A DNA stretch of 64,000 nucleotides. It comes from Tachypleus tridentatus (Eukaryota > Arthropoda > Merostomata > Xiphosura > Limulidae). Numbering within the stretch: the first letter of the stretch is position 1; each line of letters starts with the position of its first letter. Below the pieces are notes generated by a model, which was not told the DNA's origin, ran no database searches, and saw only the letters and a list, made by a program, of their open reading frames with translations. Below are positions 24,584-35,084 of this stretch, piece after piece. Made by a program: the position numbers and the translations under genes. Where the stretch lies: the NCBI RefSeq assembly GCF_004210375.1, contig NC_134831.1, positions 46,286,035 through 46,350,034 on the forward strand, read 5' to 3'.

Positions 24584-25406
24584 CATCCCATAACTCTCTC
24601 TCTCTCTGGTATTTAGGTATATATATTTGTACACCTAGAAGGGTCAGGTACACTAGACCTTTTCCTCCTTCTTTAACTTTGTTGGAGTGGCCTTATTAAT
24701 ATATTTCGAGTACATACTAAATGGCTGGAGTAATATCATAACTTTAGTCTGGTCCTCTTCAGGGCAATGTTCATTTATATTGTTTTGTCATTTTTTAATA
24801 AGTCCAGAACGTAGGTGGCCTGTTTTATTTTAGCTCTATTTTATTATTTCACATGATTTTATCTTTATGATCTGATGTGCAGAATTAACGGGGAGAGGCG
24901 TTTAGGTCTCTCTTCATCATATACGCAATATCTGTCTAGTTCGCATAACAACTCATTTGTTCGCCAATTTTTTTCAAAATATTTTATTGTACTATGTAGA
25001 AGTATATCTGGTATTGTTTGTGTATTTGAGTAATTGTGCATGAACTTTGAGGAAGTGGTTTTAGGTACTCTGTATGCTGATGTCATTAGTGTATTCTGTA
25101 ATGCTTGGAGTTTGGTTTGTATTTGTTTTTCACTTACATTGATCCATGCAGGAGCTGCATAGTCTATTACAGGTCTAATGTATTTCTTTTATATTTTAAT
25201 TATGTTTTCTGGTGTTGTTCCTTAGTTTTTACCAGTTAGACTCCCAGCATAGTTTATTCTTCGCCAAATTTTAGTTTTTATGTCATTTACATGTTTTGTT
25301 CAGGTAAGTTTCGAATCATATGTTAACCCTAAAAATTTTGCAGATGTAGCAGTTTGGAGAAGCTTTCCGTCATATAGATCTGAAGTTGAACTTTTTGATG
25401 TTTTGT

Positions 25407-26450
25407 TTATTTTGAAAATATTACTAGTTGTGTCTTCGCTGTGTTTATTTTAATTCTATATTTTTCGCAATATTCACATAATCTATTTAGTTGTAGTTGT
25501 AAATTAGTGACTACTATTTCTGATGTAGGAGCACTTTTCCAAATTTCTACATCATCAGCGAACTGTGACGCATATCCATGGTTTGGGTCTTTGAAGAGAA
25601 AAGGACTAACCACCCCTCCTTGAGGGACGCCAGCTTCTGGAGTGAAGAAATCCAAGAAAGTTCCCTCTACGTTTATTCTACATTTTCTATTTTCCAAAAA
25701 GTTAAATAACCAGCGAATAATTCCTCGTGGTAGTCCCATTTCATACATACGAAACCGAAGACCATTTGTGCCATACAGTGTTAAATGTTTGCTCGATATC
25801 AAGGAAGCAGGCGACAGTGCATTCTTTTTTATTAAAGGTGTTTATTATTGTTTTAGTTAATCTAATTAAGTGATCTGTTGTTTGTCTATATTTTCTAAAT
25901 CCGTTTTGATCTTTTAGTAATTTTGAATTAATCTCAAAAAATGTGGAGAGTCTATTAGTTATTATTCTTTCAAGAATTTTGCCTACACGGCTGGTCAGGC
26001 TGATCGGTCGATAACTATTTGGTTTATTGGCTGGATTTCCTTCTTTGTGGAACATTAAAATATTAGCTTGCTTTCAAGAAACTGGGATGTATTCAGAGTA
26101 TAGAGATAAATAAAATATGGCTAATAGGTGGTCAAATAATTTTGGAGTCCCTTTTATGAGAATTGTTTGTATTCCATCATTTCCTGGCGCTTTGTTTTTG
26201 AATTTTTGATTGCTTTTTCAAGTTCATTTAGTTTGATTTTTTTGGTGAGTAGTTGGGCATTGTAGTCATATGTATTATTGGTGTTGCTATTTATAATTTT
26301 GACTGGAAAGTGTGGTTTATAAAGTTCTATGTTATTTGTTACGTGGTTGTTTATTTTATTGCAGTAATAGTTGTTCATGTCCGTGTCATAATGTGTTTTA
26401 AATATGTTTTGTAATTGATCTTTGAAGGCTTCTGCTTTTTCTTTGTTCAT
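25407..26450 (-). pseudogene. Reverse transcriptase domain, non-LTR element
   Basis: Reading downstream on the minus strand: a pre-RT segment (26450-26154), then NSYRPISLTSRVGKILERII and QNGFRKYRQTTDHL (26055-25741), then GLPRGIIRWLFNFLENR, AGVPQGGVVSPFLF and the catalytic ASQFADDVEIW (25802-25407). The two D residues of FADD are retained. The domain is split by at least two frame changes, one near 25800 and one upstream of 26055. Confidence 0.92.
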
Positions 26451-26587
26451 TTATGCTAAGGTGTTGTTATATTCCAGCGTTGGGTATTTTGTTGTCGTGG
26501 GTTTATTTGTGAATCTTTTTTAGTGTAGCCAGAACTTACTGGGGTCGGTTTGTTCGTTTATTTGGGAGCAGAAGTCGTTTCACTTTT

Positions 26588-26860
26588 CTTGTTTTAGCTG
26601 TTTAATTTATGCTCTAATTTTATTTCTAATATTGTTAATTTGTGTTTTTATTTCTTGTTTTAGCTGTTTAATTTATGCTCTAATTTTATTTCTAATATTG
26701 TTAATTTGTGTTTTTATTTCTTGTTTTAGCTGTTTAATTTATGCTCTAATTTTATTTCTAATATTGTTAATTTGTGTTTTTATTTCTTGTTTTAGCTGTT
26801 TAATTTATGCTCTAATTTTATTTCTAATATTGTTAATTTGCGTTTTTATTTCTTGTTCTC
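26588..26860 (-). repeat. 66-bp tandem repeat inside the retrotransposon
   Basis: Four uninterrupted 66-bp units start at 26588, 26654, 26720 and 26786, with a partial fifth at 26852. In the retrotransposon's sense each unit reads KQLKQEIKTQINNIRNKIRA followed by a TAA stop and I. The length is a multiple of three and the units are almost identical, so the array is recent. Confidence 0.95.
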
Positions 26861-27230
26861 TTGTTGCCATGAATAGTTTTCTTTATTGTCTCCGTTGTTT
26901 TATCATTGTTAATAGTTGTTTTGTTTGTTTCCATGCATTGTTTGTGGTTATATATTGTTGTTTTGGTACTGTGTCCGTGCTGCTTTTAAAGGGCACTCCA
27001 CGATTATTTGACTGTAAGAATCAATTTCTGATTCGTTGTTCGCTGTATATTTAATTTTGTCTGGTAGTATATTCCCTAATAGTTTTTGAAATTCTTGCCA
27101 ATTTCTTTTTTTTTTTAATCAAATTTGTTTTGCCTACAGATTTTATCTTTATAGGGGTGAGATCGAAAACACACCATATTGGGAGATGGTCGTTGTAAAC
27201 ATCTTTTCCCACATGAAAATTTATTAGCTT

Positions 27231-27800
27231 TTACCTAATATTAAAAGAGGTGAGACAGATGTCTAGGATATCATTTGAATTTGTTGCATAGGTACTATGG
27301 GTAGGTGTATAATCATTAATGAGGGATATGCTATTATTATCTATGAATTGTAATAGGTGTCTCATATTGGAGTTTGTGGATTTACATCCAAAGTTCTTAT
27401 GTTTGGAATTCAAATCACCTATTACTATTGTATTTTGGTTGTAGGAAAATATGTTGTAGATTAGATTTATATTTATACACTTTGTTGAAGAACAGTATAA
27501 TCCTGCTATTGTTATTTTTGAGTGGTTTTCGAAGATAATATCAAACACTATATTTTATTTGTTTCAGTAACGGAAAGGTAGTTTTTATATAGTAACATAA
27601 TTCCTCTGTTGATGTCTTGATTATGTCTCCTATCTCTTCTTATTGACATATAGTTACATATTTGGAATCTATTCTTAGGATAAATTAGTGTTTCACTTAT
27701 GATAAAATATCAGGGTTAATATCTGTTATTAAGTGTTCGATCTCGTGTTTTTTGGAAGCAAGTGCACCTTGGATGTTGATGCTTAGAACTGTGAATTTTA
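27231..27800 (-). pseudogene. AP endonuclease domain, non-LTR element
   Basis: N-terminal part near 27790-27700 reads SINIQGALASKKHEIEHL; after a stop the domain continues with IAGLYCSS, IVIGDLNSKHKNFGC and NDYTPTHSTYATNSNDILDI (27548-27231). GDLNxKH and the SNDILDI end are typical of the endonucleases that nick target DNA for non-LTR insertion. The C-terminal SDH block is not recognised. Confidence 0.9.
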
Positions 27801-28149
27801 AGATTTTAGCATGTATCCTGTGATTGTTGTAATTAGTTGTGGTATGTGTGGTGTGATGTGTTTTTTAGCTATGTTTATGAAAAGGTCTATGCTATTTTTC
27901 GATTGGGTAGGTTTTGTAAATTCTGTAATGAACTCTGTAAGAATGTTTTTAAATAAGTTTACTATTAGACTTTGCTCATCGTTTTTGTTTTCTTTTACTG
28001 TAAGATTGTTGTTTTCTTGGTTGCTTGTTGTATCTGTTATTTTGTTAGGTTCTTGTAAAGTGGTTACTGTTTTCGTTGAATTTTGTTGTTCTTTAGTAGG
28101 TGGTTTTGGGTTTAGTGCTTTCTTTTAACTTTTGTGCATATGTAATTGG

Positions 28150-29500
28150 TCCTATAGTTGTGTGTGTTTGTTGTGTTATTGTGTTTGATGTGATATCTTG
28201 TGTTGGTTTTATTGTTTTTATTTCATAGATGATTTATGTAATCTGTTTATATTTGTCGCATCCTTTATAATTTGCTGTATGTGTTTCTCCACAGTTACAG
28301 CATTTAGGTGTAGCTTGTTTTTTTTTACAAGCCGGTATATGGTGTTCACCGCCACAACCGCATCACCTCGGTGTTGCTAGACATGCCGCTGGAACGTGTC
28401 CATATCGTTGGCAATTAAAACACTGTGTAATTACTACTGCTGGTGTTTTTAGTTGTTCCACTTGGATTTTTTGGTATCACAAAATCCATTGTTTATCAGT
28501 TCCAAGATATTGCAATGTTGTTCCATGTCTACTCTTACTAAACTTGTTGCTTTATTTGTGACCTTGGATATAATTCTTTCCACTTTGGTGTAAAGTATGG
28601 TTAGATTGTTTAAACCTTGCTCAATATCCTGTTTGGTTATTGAGTGGTGCACCCCATGGATTACTATTGCCTTAGGCTGTGGTTTAGTTCCTGGTAAGTG
28701 AATATTTATGTTCCCAGATGTGAAGGCGTTTTTGGGCCATTCTTTAAGTAGTTTATTTAGGTCAGCAGCTCCTTGACCTCGGACAAGGGCACCGCCCGGC
28801 CATAGGTAAACGCTTAACGTTGGCTATTTCAACACCTGGTTTACATCTGCTATTTTCCGCTGCTAGTTGTGGCTGTTTATATGTGCCGGACACGCCTTCA
28901 ATAATAATAGAATGTTGGGGTGGTTTAGTTTTAGGTGGTGTAATTTTTGGTTGTGTAGTTTCATTTTGTAATGAATTTCTTCTTTTTCTTTTATACATTA
29001 CTAGAGTAAACTCTTGGTTTTCATTAGTTTGTTCATCGCTTTGTTTTAGATATATTTCTTGATTGGTTTTAGTGTTATCAACATCCAAGGTTTTGTTTGG
29101 GTTAGTATCATCATTTGTATTATTTATAATGGAGTTTTTAATGGAGGAAGGAACTGTCTCTACCTCAGTATGAGATGTTAAAGAACTGTCTCTACCTCAG
29201 TATGAGAAGTTAAGGAACTGTCTCTACCTCAGTATGAGATGTTAAAGAACTGTCTCTACCTCAGTATGAGATGTTAAAGAACTGTCTCTACCTCAGTATG
29301 AGAAGTTAAGGAACTGTCTCCACCTCAGTATGAGAAGTTAAAGAACTGTCTCTACCTCAGTATGAGATGTTAAAGAACTGTCTCTACCTCAGTATGAGAA
29401 GTTTCTTCTCCTTCAGGAGAAAACTGTCTCTACCTCAGTATTAGAAGTTTCTTTTCCTTCTTCTTCGTTTTCTGAATTTTCTCTTGAGTTACTTAATTTA
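28150..29500 (-). pseudogene. ORF1 (gag-like) of the non-LTR element
   Basis: Minus-strand reading: an acidic N-terminal part disrupted by a minisatellite, then VMYKRKRRNS and IIIEGVSGTYKQPQ (29088-28762), a segment with AIVIHGVHHSITKQDIEQGL (about 28690-28600), and zinc knuckles CFNCQRYGHVPAAC and CCNCGETHTANYKGC (28425-28265). This is the order of Jockey-type ORF1 proteins, which bind the element's RNA. At least one stop lies between the knuckles and frames shift several times. Confidence 0.88.
29151..29450. repeat. 32-bp minisatellite in retrotransposon ORF1
   Basis: Eight units of 32 bp (GAACTGTCTCTACCTCAG, then TATGAGATGTTAAA or TATGAGAAGTTAAG) start at 29151, 29183, 29215, 29247, 29279, 29311, 29343 and 29375; a diverged ninth follows near 29420. 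Because 32 is not a multiple of three, expansion shifts the ORF1 frame. Two unit variants differ at the same positions. Confidence 0.95.
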
Positions 29501-30024
29501 ATTATTTTTCTTTTGGTTTTCTTTTTTTTCTTGAATTACTTTCTTTATCAAATTCAAAAGATGTTAATTTAGCTTTTGCTACATTACGCAGTGCCAGTAA
29601 CGGGGAGTTTTTTTTTTAAGTTAGAAATTAATTCTAGTTTTTGGCCACCAAACGAACTAGACTTACCTTGTTTATTTTTCTGGCCACTAATTGTGGATTA
29701 TCCTTCTTTTTCGGGAGTCATTGTTGTGTTTTCAGCTGCAGTGGTGGGCATCGCTTTTTCTTTCACGACCCGCACTTTCCGCGACCTAGTTGGATCTCTC
29801 TTTTTCTTCAACTGGTGATGTTTCTTATGATATAAGTAATTGTTTTTGTCTAAATGGGTATAATAATTTATCTTTGCCCATATAAATGAAGGTGGTTCTT
29901 GTAGGAAAATGGTTATAAGTTTTCCTATACTATGCCTATATACTCAAGAGCTTGCAAAGAAACGTCTATCTGTTAGCTCACTCTCGCCAAAACTCCATCC
30001 CATAACTCATCAGGCAGTTTATTT

Positions 30025-30145
30025 CTTTTGAATTTCGCGCAAAAGATACACGAAGGATGTCTGCGTTAGCCTTTCGTAATTTAGCAATCTAAGACCAGAG
30101 GGAGAGCAGCTCACCCACCGTCAATCTTAGGCTATTCGACATTGT
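30025..30145 (-). mobile_element. SINE family 1, partial, shared with unit 2
   Basis: Minus-strand fragment: GAATTTCGCGCAAAAGATAC, then CTTTCGTAATTTAGCAATC and CACCCACCGTCAATCTTAGG. The longer counterpart is 56533-56735. Confidence 0.75.
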
Positions 30146-30843
30146 AAGTGCGTAATCCTGCTGCTTCCTCACTGAGAGGATATATGAAAACATTTAGTTT
30201 CAAAGTCAAGCTAGTTTAACAGTAGAGGTAAAACACTCTGTGTTCAATTTCACCCTATTACTTAAAGATAATAGTAAAACGTGAAACAAACTTATAAACT
30301 TGTCAAAAAGCCTAAGAAGAAAACAAATTTGTTTTGATATAACGGTTTATATTGGTGTTTATGATAACTGTTGAAAGCTGTACCCACCGGTTATAATACT
30401 AAACGCAGGAAATCAAAAATGAAAATGAAATCAATGACACACACGTAAAAAATCTCAAGAAGAGATGTAAAGTAATCGAGGGCGCTCAGAAGAGACCTTT
30501 TCTTCGCCCTACTTGTTATGTAAAAGTTAACTGGGCTAGTGATTGATTATTTATAGCTAAACAGACAAAATTTAAAGTTAACGAGTTTGTAATTCAATCT
30601 GGTGGTAAAGGTCCAATGGTATTCCGCCACATGTTAAATATTGACTCTACAAAAAAAAAAAAACACAAGAGGATAGGGATTTGTAGATCCAAAAAATCAG
30701 AATTTGCAAGAAAACCCACTTTCACAATCAGAGCGCCAAAACATCTACCCTAATCGTGCCAGGAAGTTGTTAGAAAGTAAATCAATTTTAGTAAAGCTTA
30801 TAATAAAAAACACTCAAAAATATACAACAATAAAACACAAGTG

Positions 30844-31250
30844 TTAAGTGTGCGATCGATAAAAAGATCGACCTAAGACACTAGGAGGATAAAGACAGGC
30901 AGTTCGTGGATACAAAACTAAGTGATCGATTCTATCTGTCTCAATGAGTCATTCTGTTTCGGTTTCGGACGATTGGAGTCTTCTTGTTGACTTTCAGTTG
31001 GAGTTACAGAGAGTTGAACCTTCTTGATAAATACCGAGTATGAGCTAATGGAACTTTTGGTGGGAGAGCAGTGAACGTTGATATTTGCTTTCCATGGTTT
31101 ACATAGATAATCATGGTCCTGGAGTGTTGAAGTCTGCATAATAAGCCTCCTCGGCGAAAGATTCTATTTTTTCTCGAGTCAACAGAAACGTTAGGTTTAA
31201 ACTGGTCGATGAAGGCAATAATTTAACGAATGAAGTAATCCACAAGAATT
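30844..31250 (-). pseudogene. Unidentified coding-like block, copy 2
   Basis: Homologue of 2619-3470. Minus-strand reading ends at TAA (30844-30846) with LYPRTACLYPPSVLGRSF and, upstream, LIETDRID preceded by a TGA where copy 1 has a sense codon. Roughly 0.5 kb present in copies 1 and 3 is missing near 30990, and a 1-2 bp length change shifts the frame upstream. Clearly decayed. Confidence 0.45.
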
Positions 31251-31368
31251 ACTTGAGGTACTGATGATTTTAGCATCGAAGAAAGCTTATGTGATGAAGG
31301 CAACATGACAGAGATGAATTCTCACGTCTGAACACTTCAGCTGCTATTCGTGAAAATATATAAATAAA

Positions 31369-31392
31369 CGCACACACGCACACACACACACG
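31369..31392 (+). repeat. (CA)n microsatellite
   Basis: A CA run with two CG interruptions. The counterpart at 58945-58965 is also CA-rich. The non-LTR element 31397-35072 is inserted at its right edge. Confidence 0.85.
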
Positions 31393-31809
31393 TAAACGCA
31401 AATGCAAACTTACGTGGCGGGGGTTTAGTTTAGAAAGAGAGAAATCTGAAGAATTCTCTCTCCAACTTTGGTGGTCAGGAACGTTTTGTGAAAGATTATC
31501 GCAATTAGCAGGGTTTTTTGTTTTTGTTTTTCTTTTGTTTTGATTCTTTTTTTGGGAGGTGAAGAAGTGAGGTTGGTCATAATATTGATGAGCAAAAAGA
31601 AGGTAGCAAAGGGAAAATAAGCCAGACCAGATCCCGAAAAGCAAATGTTAATGTAAATATGAACATGAACATAAACGCAAAACGACCCGATACAGGGCAT
31701 AGCAATAAAGTTACCTTGGCTGGGATCTAAAGATCCAATGCCTAAGATTTGGCTGTGGGGGAAAACGGGAGTGCCCCTAGAAAACCCACTGAAAAAGAGA
31801 CACATAATA

Positions 31810-32480
31810 TATACGTGAGGTTAGTCCTTTATATACTTTGTTGTGTGATTTGTAATTGCTGAAATATGTTGTATGGTGAAATATATTTAGTTGGTGCATT
31901 GGCTAATTTACAGCGTGATGCAGTTAGTTTGTTTCTGTGTTCTGCTTTTAAATAATATTTGTATGACATTTCTGTTAGTCTGTTTCTACAAGTTGGTAAG
32001 TTACTGATTTCGTGTACATAGTTTACGGGAATAAATGGTGGTTGTCTGTGTGCTGCTCTTAGTATTTTGTTTTGTTCTACTTGGATTTTCTAAAGTGTTT
32101 TATTTGACATATTATATGTGACTTGACATTCATACTCAATCAACGGACGGATGTGAGCCTTATATATTTGAATAGTAGTCTTTGGTGAACAGTTTGAGTG
32201 TTTGCTAGTTAGAGTCATTAAATGTGAAATGCGTTTCCTGATTGATGAGTGTATGTTGTTAACATGTTTTTTCCATGTTAGTCTTGTGTCGAAAGTGATA
32301 TTAATGGGCGTATTTCTAAGTGAGAATTTTACTTTTTCTAGAGTTTTTCTTTGTCTTTTTAGTTTCCTGTAGAAGGTGAATGCTTGTGTTTTAGTTGGAT
32401 TTAAAACTAAAGTAGACTGAATTTAAGTCGCTGAAGGAAGATTCGTAGTAGTCGGCTAATAGGTCGGCTTTCTAGAAGTC
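31810..32480 (-). pseudogene. ORF2 C-terminal remnant after a palm deletion
   Basis: The minus strand reads KADLLADYYESSFSDLNS (about 32470-32420), which belongs before the RT palm. It is followed closely by TFYRKLKRQRKTLEKVKFSL-like text and then IQIYKAHIRPLIEYECQVTY-like and VNYVHEISNLPTCRNRLTEM segments (about 32170-31950), which belong after it. No GVPQG or FADD box lies between. An internal deletion therefore removed the catalytic core. Confidence 0.8.
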
Positions 32481-32912
32481 CGTCCTTGCGATTATGTTGT
32501 TGTGTGTGATGTGTTGTGACAAATAATTTGTGTTTTTGTTGGAAGAAATACTTTTGAATTTTTTTCCAAAATTCTTTTGGTTTTTTTCAAGTTTTTACAA
32601 AAGTTTTCCCAATTAATTTCTTTTGCTATTTTAACTTCTTGTTTCATTTTTCCATTTGTTCTGTTGATCTGTGTTTTGATAGTCGGATAACGTGTTATGA
32701 AGTGTGTTCTTAATTACCTGCGTTTGATTATTAGTGCATGAATTTTCAGTGTTAAAGTCCATTGATTATGTGAGTGTTTTTTCTTTGTTTTAGGGATTGT
32801 GTTTCTAATGGCATTGTGTATGGCTTCTGTTACTTTATTAACATAGTTGTGTAATTATGTTTTGTTGTTAACATGTTCAAATAAACGGGGTAGATAGGAA
32901 TCTAGCGAGTCG

Positions 32913-33783
32913 TTAAATGAGAGACAATCTGTTTTGGTGTACGAGTACACTGAGGGAGTCACGTATGCCGCAGTTGGGTGGCGCGGGTGAATCATGCAGG
33001 AAATGGTCACTGGTGATTACATCATGTACACTAAAGTTAGAGATTCTGTTTAGAGCGTCCTCAGGAGTTATGATGAAATAGAGTACGTCGTTTGAGCCGT
33101 TAGAGGCTGAAAAGTGTGTAGGTGTGTGGTCAATTATTTGACGCATGTTTTTTTATAGAAAGAAAGTTTTTTTTATAATTGACCCTCTGTGTGTGTCACT
33201 GTTTCCTCTAATTCTGTGTGCGGGGAATTAAAATCCCCTATGATAATTGGTTTTGGATTACGGTTAACACATTTCTGTAAGAAGTTAATGTCGATGTCTT
33301 TTGAATGTGAATAATATATGGCTAGTATTGGGATTATTAGCCGGTTGTTAACATGTATGTAATAAAAATGGTTTCATTTATGCTTGATTTAAAAGATTAT
33401 TCTACAGAGAGTAGATGTGATATTTCTATATTGAAGTAAGCTATTATACCTTTACTGTTTTCAGAGTAGGGTATACTGTATGTAATGAATCCGGGGATTG
33501 TGGTGTTTTGTTTCTCTGCGCAAAGTGTTTCCGAAATTATTATAATGTTGACATTTATATGTTTATTTATGTTGTAAATTTCTATTCTTTTATCTCTAAG
33601 GTGTCTTTGGCAGTTGAAATTTGAATGTGTTGGATCATTGTGATGTGCTACTTCACTTGCATAAATATTAAGTGATAAATGGTGCAGTTTGAGATTGGGA
33701 AGGTAAAAGTAATGCCTGCAGAGAGCCTTGAGTGACTCGTGTCTGGATTCGAATGTGAGGAATTCACTTAATTCGATTAGCAT
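32913..33783 (-). pseudogene. Endonuclease domain of the second non-LTR element
   Basis: Minus-strand pieces: FNCQRHLRDKRIEIYNI and NVNIIIISETL (33610-33520), GFITYSIPYSENSKGIIAYF, then PIIIGDFNSP near 33250-33220, IDHTPTHFSA and VITSDHFL (33146-32990). GDFNSPH and SDH are the AP-endonuclease boxes. Several frame changes interrupt it. Confidence 0.85.
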
Positions 33784-33999
33784 TGCTAATAAATTTGAAG
33801 TAATTTCCGTGGGTTTGAAAGTGTGTGTTGTTTTCGTGCGTGTAACTTTTTCGTATGCACGTGCGTGGGTGGTAGTGTTGGTGCTCTGTGATTCTCTTAG
33901 TGTTTGGAGAAATGGTTGTTTTGTGATATGAGTATTGAGAGGTTGTATGTTGGTGTTTGTGGTTTTAAAAAGGTTTCTATTACGTATTTGTGTATATTT

Positions 34000-34948
34000 A
34001 GGGCAGCCTTTGTAACTGGCTGCATGTGGGCCTTAACAGTTGGCGCATTTCACTTGGTTCCGCTCATTGGAGCAATGAGCAACCTTGTGAGGTCCACTGC
34101 ATCTCACACACCTGTCTTTGGTGTGTCTGAACCTTTGACATTTGAGGAATTGTAAAATTGGTTTTTGGTGTGGTTTTTCCGGTTTGGTCGTGTGTTTTTT
34201 GAAAAATAGAAAGCAACCGTCTTTTAGTAGTTTATCTTGAACGTTTTTGGTATTCATGGTTACTTTAACGAGTGGAGTTTTTTGTAGTAGTGTTGTGTTT
34301 GGGTGTGTTGATCGTGGCTTTAACTCCGAAGGCATCCTTGGACCAGTGGGCCAAAATGTGTGCAAATTTGTGTGGTTCCGTACATTTGATCACGATTCTT
34401 CTGCTGGGAAGTCGTTTAATGTCTTTAAATTGGATGCTCGGGAAATTAGCTCTCAATTGTTTTACAATCTGAGGATTACGTGTTGTGTTGCTTATTCCTT
34501 CAATAAACAGAGTTGGGATTCTGTATTGAGGATCAGCGTGTGTGTGAGTGTTTCAAACAATAAGAATACGTTTAGTGTTATCAGTGTCATTGTTTGTGTT
34601 TTTAATTTCGTGTTTCTAAGAGCTATTAGTAATAGAGTTAGTAGAGTTACTAGTTTTAATGTTAGTCGAGTTATTAGAATTAGAGTTAGTGGAGTTATTT
34701 AAAACCGTGGCCTTTTTCTTCTGTAGTCTTTTTTTGTCTGGAACTGGTTCTCCTTCTTTTCTTGTCTGTCTGTTTGTTTCCTCTGAACCTATATCCGGGT
34801 TGTCACTTTCCGATTCGTCTGTAGACAAGCTTGAAATTTCTGAGGCTGGTCCTACAAATGCTTTAATCAGCATTTCAATGATTTCTTTATTAGTCATGGC
34901 TTCACCGTTGGATCTTGTAACGATCTTATTCTTCACTCTGCTTCTCAT
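34000..34948 (-). pseudogene. ORF1 of the second non-LTR element
   Basis: Starts MRSRVKNKIVTRSNGEAM (34948 down), followed by an acidic stretch SSLSTDESESDNP and an Asn/Ser/Thr-rich stretch coded by near-repeats (34700-34616). A second frame (34456-34265) reads LRANFPSIQFKDIKRLPSRR and KCTEPHKFAHILAHW. A third (34365-34033) carries the zinc knuckle FLKCQRFRHTKDRCVRC and KVAHCSNERNQVKC. The three frames show at least two frameshifts. Confidence 0.85.
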
Positions 34949-35084
34949 CGTTTTACTAGTCCTGAAAAGGACTAAGGGTTTGTCTTTTTAGTAAAACTGA
35001 AGTAAATGCACAAAGTCAAAATATCTCTGGTTAACAGTACATCCGTTCTGCTCAACGTCGACCTTCAAATCCCACACACGTAAA

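Larger units (their letters stand above)
24597..29995 (-). mobile_element. Non-LTR retrotransposon, Jockey-type, near full length
   Basis: A 5.4-kb insertion read on the minus strand: 5' end at 29995, ORF1 with zinc knuckles (about 29500-28150), an AP endonuclease (about 27800-27230), a linker with a tandem repeat (26850-26590), reverse transcriptase (about 26450-25400) and a 3' tail ending in a GA-rich run next to the target duplication rather than poly(A). The GDLNSKH endonuclease box and SYRPISLTS/FADD RT boxes point to the Jockey superfamily; the exact clade is not certain. Stops and frameshifts in every domain make it inactive. Confidence 0.92.
24584..30008. repeat. 13-bp target-site duplication pair
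   Basis: CATCCCATAACTC occurs at 24584-24596 and again at 29996-30008, bracketing the non-LTR element. Unit 2 has a single similar site (CAACCCATAACTC, near 56495-56510), which is the unoccupied state. Confidence 0.92.
2195..30440. repeat. Segmental duplication unit 1
   Basis: About 28.2 kb, head-to-tail with unit 2. Collinear landmarks with unit 2: 2221/30451, 3475/35189, 4560/35940, 4860/38520, 13735/39050, 14073/39379, 15298/45461, 16007/45975, 16205/47873, 17601/49276, 18946/50960, 20715/52162, 22110/53560, 23937/55645, 24541/56450, 30009/56510. Relative to unit 2 it lacks 36265-38510 (2.2 kb), 41140-44500 (3.4 kb) and 46190-47870 (1.7 kb), and it carries about 8.3 kb (5380-13735) that unit 2 lacks. 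Confidence 0.85.
31397..35072 (-). mobile_element. Non-LTR retrotransposon with reverse transcriptase core deleted
   Basis: A 3.7-kb minus-strand element flanked by CACACACGTAAA at 31385-31396 and 35073-35084 (12-bp target duplication). Unit 3 has the single unoccupied site near 58955-58975. Order on the minus strand: ORF1 (34948-34000), endonuclease (33600-32910), a post-endonuclease segment to about 32420, then directly the C-terminal part of ORF2 and a 3' region with an A-rich block (31500-31560). The RT palm is absent. It is related to but distinct from the element at 24597-29995. Confidence 0.88.

Noticed and set aside
26632..27054. A 140-codon plus-strand open frame with four repeated hydrophobic 22-residue segments, looking like a multi-pass membrane protein
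   Set aside because: It is the antisense of the 66-bp tandem repeat inside the non-LTR retrotransposon ORF2 and continues antisense to coding sequence of the same element.
29151..29450. Regular 32-bp repeats that might suggest a CRISPR array
   Set aside because: Units are contiguous with no unique spacers, lie within retrotransposon ORF1, and the DNA is eukaryotic.
31270..31805. Minus-strand frames of about 125 codons
   Set aside because: They cover the 3' region of the second non-LTR element and its junction with the CA microsatellite; no domain is visible.
34247..34991. Plus-strand frames of 110 and 151 codons
   Set aside because: They are antisense to ORF1 of the second non-LTR element, which has recognisable zinc knuckles and acidic segments on the minus strand.
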